Source: Deltaproteobacteria bacterium
GTDB taxonomy: Bacteria; JADJOY01
Assembly (NCBI GenBank): GCA_016713535.1
Contig: JADJOY010000048.1
Location: 1-35,058 of the forward strand
DNA length: 35,058 bases
Direction of reading: 5' to 3'
The translations under genes were made by a program, and so were the position numbers. Shown here piece by piece: positions 10,000 through 17,848 of this stretch. The stretch's first letter is position 1, and the number at the start of each line of letters is the position of its first letter. Under the pieces are notes generated by a model. It searched no databases and was not told where the DNA came from. It worked only from the letters and a program-made list of their open reading frames with translations.

Positions 10000-10899
10000 A
10001 TGACCTGGACTCCCTGGACCAAGGTCGAAGGCGACGGCCTCGACTTCGACGAGATCCTCTACGAGAAGTGCTTCCACACGTCCTCTCAGGGCGGCGTGGC
10101 GCGGGTCTCCACCAACAAGCCGCACAAGCTCAACACCATGACGCTGCGCACGGTGGAGCAGATGTTCCGTGCCTTCTACGACGCCAACCACGACCCGAAG
10201 GTCGGCGTGATCGTGGTCGCGGGGGTAGGCAAGCACTTCGGCGCCGGCGGGGACGTCGAGTGGGAGAAGTGGGGCCTGCGCGAAGCGTTCTACAACCGCT
10301 ACCCGCACAACCGCCTGATCCGCCTGTCGCGCAAGCCGGTGCTCGCCGCGGTGCAGGGCTACTGCCTCGGCGGCCACAACCACATGGCCTACATCTGCGA
10401 CTTCACGATCGCCGCCGACGACGCGATCTTCGGCCAGGCCGGCCCCAAGGTGTCGAGCCCCGCCGATGGCTTCTTCGTGCCCTACCTCACCAAGGTGATC
10501 GGCGCGAAGCGTGCCCGCGAAATGTGGATGTTGTGCCGCCGCTACACCGCCGACGAGGCGCTCGGTATGGGCCTCGTCAACAAGGTGGTGCCCCGCGACA
10601 GGCTCGACCCGGAGGTGCTCGCGTGGTGCGAGGAGATGCTGTCGCTCTCGCCGGGCTGCCTCGAGATCCTCAAGGCCGCATTCGATCAGGAGATGGACGG
10701 CTACGCCGAGATGGGCACGATCTCGAGCCAGTTCTATCCCGACTGGTTCGACATGCCGGAAGGCAAGGAGGGCGGCAACGCGTTCGTGCAGAAGCGTCCG
10801 CCCGAGTTCTGGAAGATCCGCGACGACGAGGCGAAGTCGCGCGAGACCCTGATCGAGCGCTACGAGCAGAGCCTCGGCAACGCCAAGCCCAAGACCTGA
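10000..10899 (+). CDS. Crotonase of the MenB/BadI type (ring-forming or ring-cleaving beta-oxoacyl-CoA enzyme)
   Basis: 299 residues, intact, ATG 10000 with AGGAACGAG upstream. It aligns over its length with dihydroxynaphthoyl-CoA synthase (MenB): D-F-T-I-A-A-D-D-A-I-F-G-Q-A-G-P-K-V, then A-R-E-M-W-M-L-C-R-R-Y, M-G-L-V-N-K-V-V-P, and the C-terminal G-G-N-A-F-V-Q-K-R-P-P-E-F. Close relatives include BadI, which hydrolytically opens 2-oxocyclohexanecarboxyl-CoA. The active-site loop differs: where MenB has S-F-D-G-G this protein has S-P-A-D-G, so the Ser stays but the Asp position is Ala and an Asp follows. The second oxyanion-loop Gly triplet is G-G-H here. Menaquinone synthesis is unlikely in this catabolic neighbourhood. 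A ring-opening or retro-Claisen hydrolase is the favoured inference. Confidence 0.8.
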   Translation: MTWTPWTKVEGDGLDFDEILYEKCFHTSSQGGVARVSTNKPHKLNTMTLRTVEQMFRAFYDANHDPKVGVIVVAGVGKHFGAGGDVEWEKWGLREAFYNRYPHNRLIRLSRKPVLAAVQGYCLGGHNHMAYICDFTIAADDAIFGQAGPKVSSPADGFFVPYLTKVIGAKRAREMWMLCRRYTADEALGMGLVNKVVPRDRLDPEVLAWCEEMLSLSPGCLEILKAAFDQEMDGYAEMGTISSQFYPDWFDMPEGKEGGNAFVQKRPPEFWKIRDDEAKSRETLIERYEQSLGNAKPKT

Positions 10900-10936
10900 C
10901 GCTGCCGCCGACCGAGACGCGGATGGAGATGCGCCC

Positions 10937-11811
10937 ATGAAACCAGCGCCGTTCGACTACGCAGCGCCCACCTCGCTCGACGAGGCCGTCGAGCTCCTCG
11001 CCGCGAACGAGGGTGAATCCAAGGTCCTCGCCGGCGGGCAGAGCCTGATGCCGCTCCTCAACATGCGCCTCGCCCGCCCCGGGCTGCTGGTCGACCTGGC
11101 GCGGATCCCGGGCCTCGACTACGTCCGTGAGGAAAACGGCGCGGTGGTGATCGGCGCCATGGCGCGGCAGCGCGCGCTCGAGCGCTTCGCGCCGGCGGCG
11201 ACGCTCGCGCCGCTCCTCGCCGCTTCCCTCGAGCACGTCGCCCATCCGCAGAACCGCAACCAGGGGACGGTGTGCGGCTCGCTCGCACACGCGGACCCCG
11301 CCGCGGAGCTGCCCGCGGTGGCGCTGACGCTGGATGCGACGTTCCGGGTGGTCGGGCCGAACGGCAGCCGCGAGGTCGCGGCCAAGGACTTCTTCGTCAC
11401 CTATCTCACGACCGTCCTCGAGTCCAGCGAGATCCTCGCCGAGGTGCGCTTCCCGGCGCAGGCGCCGCGCACCGGCTGGGCCTTCGACGAGGTCGCCCGG
11501 CGCCACGGCGACTTCGCGATGTGCGGCGTCTCCACCACCGTCACGCTCGACGCGAGCGGCGCGTGTCGCGACGCGCGCGTGGTGCTGTTCGGCGTCGGCG
11601 CGACCCCGATCGCGCCCAGAGCGCCGAGCAGGCGCTGATCGGGAAGAGCGCCGGCGACGCGGCCTTCGCCGACGCCGCCGCGCGGGTCAACGACTCCATC
11701 GACGAGCCGCTCTCCGACGTCCACGCCACCGCCGAATACCGGCGCCACGTCGCGAAGGCACTCACCGCTCGCGCCCTCCCCCACGCCTTCGCCCGCGCCC
11801 GAGGCGCCTGA
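10937..11811 (+). CDS. Molybdenum hydroxylase FAD-binding medium subunit (CoxM-like), one frameshift
   Basis: About 292 residues. The FAD-binding signatures of the CoxM/CutM family are present: A-G-G-Q-S-L-M-P-L-L-N-M-R-L near residue 37 and Q-G-T-V-C-G-S-L-A-H-A-D-P-A-A-E-L-P near 110. It passes electrons from the [2Fe-2S] subunit to an acceptor through FAD. The frame breaks at 11609-11612: one missing base in the C/G-rich stretch GATCGCGCCC. After repair, P-I-R-A-Q-S-A-E-Q-A-L-I-G continues into the CODH C-terminal domain, which ends with R-R-H-V-A-K-A-L-T-A-R-A-L. Order M-S-L with the two genes downstream is that of many cox-type operons. Confidence 0.88.
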
Positions 11812-11828
11812 TGGTCCAGCGACGGAGT

Positions 11829-11889
11829 CGTAGAGCGGGGGCTCGTCCCCCGCATCCAGTGCCAGCGGGGGACGAGCCCCCGCGCTACG
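11829..11889. repeat. Long inverted repeat between coxM-like and coxS-like genes (palindrome family 2)
   Basis: Two 19-bp arms, GCGGGGGCTCGTCCCCCGC at 11835-11853 and its exact reverse complement at 11865-11883, face each other across an 11-base loop. Flanking CGTAG and CTACG extend the pairing to 25 bp with one mismatch. Each arm is also nearly palindromic by itself. The same arm recurs at 17809-17827 and a relative at 31622-31681. This is a dispersed REP/BIME-like element. Inside an operon it would fold into a strong mRNA hairpin. Confidence 0.8.
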
Positions 11890-11916
11890 GTCGAAGCCCG
11901 ATGGAGAAACCTGACC

Positions 11917-12435
11917 ATGATCGCCAAGCGCTCCATCTCGCTCACCGTCAACGGCGTCCGCTACGAGGCCACCGTCGAGCCTCGGCTGACCCTCGTGGAC
12001 CTGCTGCGCAACGAGCTCGGCCTCACCGGCACCCACGTCGGCTGCGAGCACGGCGTGTGCGGCGCCTGCACCGTGCTGATCTCCGGCAAGGCCGTGCGCT
12101 CGTGCATCCTGCTCGCGGTGCAGGCGGACGGCGCCGACATCACCACCGTCGAGGGGCTGAGCCCGAGCGGCCAGCTCCACCCGATCCAGCAGGCATTCCA
12201 GGAGCAGCACGGCCTGCAGTGCGGGTTCTGTACCCCGGGATTCCTGCTGTCGGTGAAGGAGCTGCTGGCCGACCACCCGGACCCCACCGACGAGCAGATC
12301 AAGGAGACGCTCGGTGGCAACATCTGCCGCTGCACCGGCTACCAGTCGATCTTCGCCGCCGTGAAGTGCGCGGCGAGGAAGCTCGCGGATCCCGCGGCCG
12401 GGGCGCTGGCCACCGGTGTCGCGCAGGTCGGCTGA
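11917..12435 (+). CDS. Molybdenum hydroxylase [2Fe-2S] small subunit (CoxS-like)
   Basis: 172 residues, intact, ATG 11917. The N-terminal ferredoxin-type domain has C-E-H-G-V-C-G-A-C-T-V-L and a later Cys for the first cluster. The helical C-terminal domain has C-G-F-C-T-P-G and C-R-C-T-G-Y for the second cluster. This is the complete eight-cysteine set of the xanthine dehydrogenase/CO dehydrogenase small subunit. It carries electrons from the Mo centre in the large subunit to FAD in the medium subunit. The gene follows a large inverted repeat and is 28 bp from the large-subunit gene. Family and role are certain; the substrate depends on the large subunit. Confidence 0.93.
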   Translation: MIAKRSISLTVNGVRYEATVEPRLTLVDLLRNELGLTGTHVGCEHGVCGACTVLISGKAVRSCILLAVQADGADITTVEGLSPSGQLHPIQQAFQEQHGLQCGFCTPGFLLSVKELLADHPDPTDEQIKETLGGNICRCTGYQSIFAAVKCAARKLADPAAGALATGVAQVG

Positions 12436-12463
12436 GTCGGACGAAAGACCAAGGAGCGATCCC

Positions 12464-14880
12464 ATGGCGGTCGAGATCCCGAAGACCATCGCGGACTTCC
12501 CGAACAGCGGCTCGCGCTTCATCGGCAAGTCGGTGAAGCGGATCGAGGACCCGCAGCTGCTCACCGGCAAGGCCGAGTTCATCGACAACCTGGTGCTGCC
12601 CGGCATGCTCCACTGCGCGATCCTGCGCAGTCCGCACGCCCACGCCCGGATCAAGCTGCTCGACGCCAGCAAGGCGCTCGAGCTGCCTGGCGTGCTGGCG
12701 GTGGTGACCGGCGAGGACGCGCTGGCGTGGGCCAACCCGGGCTACACGCTGCCCGTCGGCTGGGGCTGCCACTGCCTCGCCACCGAGAAGGTGCGCTTCG
12801 TCGGCGAGCCGGTGGCCGCGGTCGCCGCGGTGAGCCGCTACGTCGCCGAGGACGCGCTCGAGCTGATCGAGGTCGACTACGAGACGCTGCCGGCGATCGC
12901 CGATCCGTTCGAGGCCATGAAGCCCGGCTCGCCGCTCCTGTTCGAGGAGAAGGGCACCAACGTGATGCTCGCGCGCAAGTTCACGTGGGGCGAGGTGGAC
13001 GCGGCCTTCGCCGCGGCCAAGACCGTGGTGAGCGAGAAGTTCCGCTGGCACCGCCTCGGCGCCAACCCGCTCGAGACCTTCGGCGTGGTGGCGCAGTGGG
13101 ACACCACCGACGGCACCCTCACCTGCCACGGCGCCTTCCAGTCGCAGTCGCACATGGCGCTCGGCCGCGCGATGACCTTCAGCCTGCCGTCCAACAAGGT
13201 GCGCTTCATCAGCCATCCCCACGGCGGCAGCTTCGGTGGAAAGGGCGGGTTCCGCGGCACCGAGATCGCGTCGATGCTCTCGCGCAAGGCCGGCGGACGT
13301 CCGGTGAAGTGGATCGAGGACCGCATCGAGTACCTGTCGGCGGGCGCCGGGCAGGCCTGGGACCGCCACTACGAGGGCTCGATCGCCCTCGACGCCGACG
13401 GCATCGTGACCGGCTTCGCGGTCAAGCTGGTGGACGACCTCGGCGCGACCGGCGAGGCCTACGGCGCCGTGTCGTGCGCGAAGCCGCTGGCGTCGTTCAC
13501 CGGTCCGTACAAGATCGCGGCCGCGTCCTACGACCTCACGATCGTCGGCACCAACAAGCTGCCCACCGGTGCCTACCGCGGCATGGGCCCGCCGCCTCAC
13601 AACTGGGTGCTCGAGTCGCTCATCGACCAGGCGGCGCGCCAGCTCGGGGTGGACCCGGGCGAGCTCAGGCGCCGCAACTACATCCCCAAGGACGCCTTCC
13701 CGTACACCATCCCGAGCGGCAACGAGTACGACAGCGGCGACTACGTCGCGGCACTCGACACCGCGCTCGCGATGTCGAAGTACCCCGAGCTGCGCGCGGC
13801 CCAGGCGAAGGCGCGGGCCGCAGGCAAGCTCTTCGGCGTCTCGGTGGTGAGCACCATCGAGCCCGGGGTCTTCGACTGGAACGCGTACGCGATCGTGGGC
13901 GCCGAGTCGACTGGCGTGCCCGAGGCCGTCACCGTCAGCCTCGACCTGCTCGGCAGCATCACCGTGCGCCTCGGCTTCTCGCTCGAGGGCCAGGGCCAAT
14001 ACACGGTGGTCGCGCAGGTCCTCGCCGACTACTTCGGCACGACCCCGAGATGATCCGCGTGGTCCCCCTCGACACGCTCTCCGCCGCGCCCCACTTCGGC
14101 CCCGGCGGCAGCCGCCTCGGCGTCGCGATCACCGGTGCCACCCTCGGCGCCGCCGAGCGCCTGAAGGAGAAGCTCCTCAAGGTGGCGGCGGTGCTGTTGC
14201 GCTGCGGACCCGAGATGCTCGAGCTCAAGGACGGCAAGGTGCTGATGAAGGGCGTGCCCGGCGTCGAGCTCTCCCTCGCCCAGGTCGCCGGCGTGATGCT
14301 CGCGAGGAGCGACCTGCTGCCGCCCGACGTCGACCCCAACCCCGAGGCCACCTACGCGTGGACGGCCTCGGGCCGCACGCAAGCCGACGACCAGGGGCGC
14401 GCCAAGAGCTACCTGACCGCCGCCAACGCCTGCCACGTCGTCGCGGTCGAGGTCGACCCCGACACCGGCAAGGTCGACATCACCGGTTACTGGATCGCCG
14501 ACGACTGCGGCACCCGCCTCAACCCGGCGAACGTCGAGGGGCAGACGCAGGGCGGCGTCGCGCAGGGAGTCGGCGCCGCGCTCCTCGAGGAATACGTCTA
14601 CAACGAGGACGCGCAGCTCCTCACCTCGACCTTCATGGACTACCTGCTGCCCACGATCTACGAGGTGCCCTTCACCGAGAAGCAGGCGCTCTGCACTCCG
14701 TCGCCGTTCGCGCCGCTCGGCGCCAAGGGTTGCGGCGAGGGCGCCATCCACACCACGCCCGCCGCCGTGCTGTGCGCCATCAACGACGCCCTGGCGCCGC
14801 TCGGCGCGCAGATCCACGAGATGCCGGCCTCGCCCGTCCGGGTGTGGAAGGCGATCCAGAACGCCCGGGACGAGGCGTGA
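12464..14880 (+). CDS. Molybdenum hydroxylase large subunit (xanthine dehydrogenase/CoxL family), one frameshift
   Basis: About 806 residues, ATG 12464 with AAGGAGCG upstream. It binds the molybdopterin-cytosine-dinucleotide cofactor and oxidises the substrate. Visible family segments are E-D-P-Q-L-L-T-G-K-A-E-F-I-D, S-P-H-A-H-A-R-I, G-G-S-F-G-G-K-G-G, E-G-Q-G-Q-Y-T, and the catalytic Glu in G-C-G-E-G-A near the end. The active-site loop reads A-Y-R-G-M-G-P-P, not the A-Y-R-C-S-F-R of true Mo-Cu CO dehydrogenase. It is therefore a hydroxylase or aldehyde oxidase-like enzyme, not a CO oxidiser. The frame breaks at about 14039; one missing base joins Y-F-G-T to D-P-E-M-I-R-V-V-P-L-D-T. In context it may hydroxylate a ring or chain intermediate. 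Confidence 0.9.
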
Positions 14881-14897
14881 ACGCGACGCGCCAGCCT

Positions 14898-14970
14898 GGA
14901 GGGCTGCGGTCCCTCGCAGCCGCGACGTCGCATCCCGATCGAACGCTGCGGACGCGAGGGACCGCGTCCC
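14898..14970. repeat. 73-bp palindromic repeat, copy A (family 1)
   Basis: This 73-bp unit occurs again at 15994-16066. The two share about 64 of 73 positions without gaps: the first 25 and the last 26 are identical and only the centre differs. The two ends are imperfect inverted copies sharing GCGGTCCCTCGC and its complement. It fills most of the 113-bp gap between the Mo-hydroxylase large subunit and the amidohydrolase gene. Confidence 0.8.
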
Positions 14971-14993
14971 ACCACCCGTAACCAGGAGAATCC

Positions 14994-15980
14994 ATGTCGA
15001 AGCCCGATCACTTCGTGGCGCTCAGCGAGTGCCACTTCATGAACGAGGAATCGCTCCACGAGATGGCGTATTACCCGCAGTTCACCCAGTGGTGGCAGAG
15101 CGTGGACGGCGTGATGCGCTCGTGGGGCGGCGGACGCGAGCTCGCTGGCGGCGGCAACATGCCCGCCCCGCGCGCCCACGCCCTCATCGAGTGGATGGAC
15201 AAGGCCGGCGTCGACGTGTGCTTCGCGCTGCGCGAGTCGATGATGGACGTGTCGGGCGGCGCGATGTGCATGTCGACCAACGCCTTCATCATGAAGGAGA
15301 TCGCGCCCTACCCCGACCGCATGTACCTCGAGTGCAACGTCGGCCCGATCCTCAAGCGTGGCGTCAAGAACGCGATCTGGGAGCTCGACTACCTGGTCAA
15401 GAACGGCAACGCCAAGCTCTGCAAGGTCTACGTTCCCGAAGACGACGGGCCGCTCAACGACCGCCGGCTGTGGCCCTTCTACGAGAAGGCGATCGAGCTC
15501 GGCATCGCGCTCACGTCCACACCGGGATGGCGTACGTGATGCCGCAGCCCAACAAGCACACCCACCCCGAGCTGCTCGACGACATCTGCATCGACTTCCC
15601 CGAGCTCAAGATCATCGCCTACCACATGGGCTGGCCGTACCACGAGTGCCTGATGGGCCTCGCGGGCAAGCACCAGAACCTCTACCTGAGCCTGAGCGGC
15701 ATCATCGGCTGGCTCCAGTGCGCGCCCTACCGCGGCTACCACATGATCGGCGAGGCGCTGCAGTGGGTGAAGCCCGAGAAGATCGTCATGGGGCTCGACC
15801 TCGCGTTCGACGACATGCCGCGCGTCGTCGACTTCATGCGCACCTTCCAGATCCCCAAGGAGCTCCGCGAGCAGTGGGGCTACAAGGAGATCACCGAGGA
15901 GGATGCGCGCCGGGTTCCTCGGCCTGAACCTCGCGAAGCTCGCCAAGATCGACACCACCAAGCGCGTGAAGAAGGGCTGA
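14994..15980 (+). CDS. Amidohydrolase-2 family protein (decarboxylase/hydrolase type), two frameshifts
   Basis: About 329 residues after repair, ATG 14994 behind CCAGGAG. The C-terminal half shows the ACMSD-like amidohydrolase pattern: V-H-T-G-M-A-Y, then I-I-A-Y-H-M-G-W-P-Y, and G-L-D-L-A-F-D in place of the usual G-S-D. The end L-G-L-N-L-A-K-L is typical. The usual N-terminal D-x-H-x-H is E-C-H-F-M here, so one metal-binding His is missing and the metal site may be altered. Frames break at about 15511-15515 (one base lost) and about 15908-15914 (a GC pair lost from GCGCGCC). Relatives cleave C-N or C-C (decarboxylation) bonds; several act on ring-cleavage products. It lies between two copies of the 73-bp repeat. 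Confidence 0.75.
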
Positions 15981-15993
15981 GCGCGGCCGCACC

Positions 15994-16066
15994 GGAGGGC
16001 TGCGGTCCCTCGCAGCCGCCGAGCTTCGTCTCGATCGATCGCTGCGGACGCGAGGGACCGCGTCCC
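15994..16066. repeat. 73-bp palindromic repeat, copy B (family 1)
   Basis: Second copy of the element at 14898-14970, same orientation, also just upstream of a gene start. The terminal 25 and 26 bases match copy A exactly and nearly all differences fall in the middle 22 bases. This pattern fits selection on the stem arms or recent homogenisation. Confidence 0.8.
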
Positions 16067-16087
16067 TCCTCCCGCCAAGAGAACGCC

Positions 16088-17289
16088 ATGGCCACTCGCC
16101 TATCCGCCACCACCAAGCTCACCCGCAAGCTCCGCGACAAGGCGTGCATCGTCGGGATCGGCGAGACCAACTACTGCCGCGCGCCTGGCTCGGGCATGAC
16201 CCAGCTCGGCATCCAGCTCCGCGCGTCGATGCGCGCCATCGAGGACGCGGGCCTGACGCCGCGCCAGGTGGATGGGATCATGCCCTTTCCGAACCTCGGC
16301 AGCGCCGAGGAGATCGCCGCCAACCTGGGCGTGGAGAGTCTTCGCTTCGCCGCGACGGTGCACATGGGCGGCGCCGCGCCGTGCGCCGCGATCGCGCAGG
16401 CCGCCGCGGCGGTGAACGCGGGGATCGCCACCTACGTGCTCGTTCCCGCGGGCTGGAACGGCTACTCGGGTCGGCGCACCCGCGAGATCGTCACCGAGAC
16501 CATGGCCGCGCCGCCGGGTGGCGCCATCGCCCGCGACTACTACCTGCCCCAGGGCTCACGGCGCCGCCGCAGTGGTACTCGCTGCTCGCGCGCCGTCACA
16601 TGCACGAGTTCGGCACCACGCCCGAGCAGCTCGGCGCGATCGCGATCGCGATGCGCAAGCACGCCCAGCTCAACCCCAACGCGGTCATGCGCGGCAAGCC
16701 GCTCACGATGGCGGACTACCTCGCCTCGCCGATGATCAGCGCGCCCTACCGCCTGCTCGACTGCTGCCTCGAGACGGACGGCGCCGCCGCGCTCGTGGTG
16801 ACGAGCGCCGAGCGCGCCGCGGACCTCAAGCCCAAGCCCGTCTTCGTGATGGGCGTCGGCGCCGGCCAGCCCGACCCCGCCGACGAGATCGTGAGCCGCA
16901 AGGACATCTTCCGGACCGGCCTCACCATGGCCGCGCCCGAGGCCTTCGCCATGGCGGGCGTGCGTCCCAAGGACGTCGACTTCGCGCAGATCTACGACTG
17001 CTTCACCTTCGAGGTCCTCCAGCAGCTCGAGGAGACCGGCTTCTGTGAGCGCGGCGAGGGCGGCGCCTTCGTCGAGGACGGCCGCATCGAGCTCGGCGGC
17101 GAGCTGCCGGTGAACACGAGCGGCGGGCTGCTGTCGGAAGCGCACTCGCTCGGCATGGGGCACATCGTCGAGGCGGTGAAGCAGCTCCGCGGCGACGCCG
17201 GCGAGCGTCAGGTGGCGGAGGCCTCGATCGGCGTCGTCACCGGCTGGGGCGACTTCGGCGACGGTTCGATCGCCATCTTGCGCAACTGA
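16088..17289 (+). CDS. SCP2/thiolase-like protein, likely aldolase or C-C lyase partner of the DUF35 protein, one frameshift
   Basis: About 401 residues, ATG 16088. Thiolase-fold segments include A-C-I-V-G-I-G-E-T at the start, G-I-Q-L-R-A-S-M-R-A-I-E-D-A-G-L, and the C-terminal N-T-S-G-G-L-L-S-E-A-H-S-L-G-M-G-H followed by V-x-Q-L-R-G-D-A-G. Where catalytic thiolases have a nucleophilic Cys in C-A-S-G, the aligned stretch is G-G-A-A-P, so the Cys appears to be missing. Such thiolase-like proteins next to DUF35 genes include Ltp2, a retro-aldolase of steroid side-chain breakdown. The frame breaks at 16552-16555 (one G lost), joining L-P-Q-G to L-T-A-P-P-Q-W-Y-S-L-L-A-R-R-H. Canonical thiolysis is the alternative. 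Confidence 0.8.
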
Positions 17290-17335
17290 GGTCCTCGTAC
17301 CGCCACCGGCCGATCCTCGAACCGAGAGCACGCTC

Positions 17336-17755
17336 ATGACCGAGACCGCCACGCCCCAGCCGCTGCCACAGCTCACCGGCTTCTCCAAGGACTTCTACGG
17401 CTTCTGCAAGCAGCGCGAGCTGCGCTTCCAGCGCTGCAAGACGTGCGGCGAGTGGCGGCACGTGCCGCGCGAGATGTGCACGGGCTGCGGCTCCTTCGAG
17501 TGGGAGTGGGCGCAGTCCGCGGGGCGCGGTACCGTCTTCACCTGGTGCGTCGTGGAGCGCGCGCTCCACCCGGGCTGGGTGGCGGCACAGCCCTACGCCG
17601 TGGTGGTGGTCGAGCTCGACGAGGAAGTCCGCCTCGTCACCCAGGTGAACGACGTCTCGCCCGCCGAGCTCGAGATGGGCATGGCCGTCGAGGTGGTGTT
17701 CGACGACGTGACGCCGGACATCACGCTGCCGCACTTCCGCCGCCGCTCCGGCTGA
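17336..17755 (+). CDS. DUF35 OB-fold protein with zinc ribbon (acyl-CoA-associated)
   Basis: 139 residues, intact, ATG 17336. A rubredoxin-like zinc ribbon with C-K-T-C-G and C-T-G-C-G at residues 38-60 is followed by the OB-fold with G-R-G-T-V-F-T-W-C-V-V and a hydrophobic strand P-Y-A-V-V-V-V-E-L. Proteins of this family bind CoA esters and form complexes with thiolase-like partners; in the steroid system the DUF35 domain of ChsH2 binds Ltp2. The gene is 46 bp downstream of the thiolase-like gene, so the two products very probably form one enzyme. Confidence 0.9.
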   Translation: MTETATPQPLPQLTGFSKDFYGFCKQRELRFQRCKTCGEWRHVPREMCTGCGSFEWEWAQSAGRGTVFTWCVVERALHPGWVAAQPYAVVVVELDEEVRLVTQVNDVSPAELEMGMAVEVVFDDVTPDITLPHFRRRSG

Positions 17756-17760
17756 TCCCC

Positions 17761-17786
17761 GCGGCTGCGAGAGACCGCGGCCCTCC
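17761..17786. repeat. Half copy of the 73-bp repeat, inverted (family 1)
   Basis: The reverse complement of these 26 bases matches the first 26 bases of the 73-bp element at 24 of 26 positions. Only the outer arm is present; no second arm follows. It begins 6 bases after the DUF35 stop. Confidence 0.65.
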
Positions 17787-17808
17787 ATCGCATCGCCCCG
17801 CCCGCAGC

Positions 17809-17827
17809 GCGGGGGCTCGTCCCCCGC
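17809..17827. repeat. Single arm of palindrome family 2
   Basis: GCGGGGGCTCGTCCCCCGC is identical over 19 bases to the left arm of the inverted repeat at 11829-11889. It lies 22 bases before the enoyl-CoA hydratase start, so it could fold into a short hairpin just upstream of that ribosome binding site. Confidence 0.75.
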
Positions 17828-17848
17828 CCAACCGCCCTGGAGACATCC

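Noticed and set aside
11829-11889. CRISPR-like or integron attachment site
   Set aside because: There is no regular repeat-spacer array, no cas or integrase gene, and the copies are dispersed single palindromes.
10937-14880. Aerobic carbon monoxide dehydrogenase operon
   Set aside because: The large subunit lacks the A-Y-R-C-S-F-R loop with the copper-binding Cys. The genes belong to the wider molybdenum hydroxylase family.
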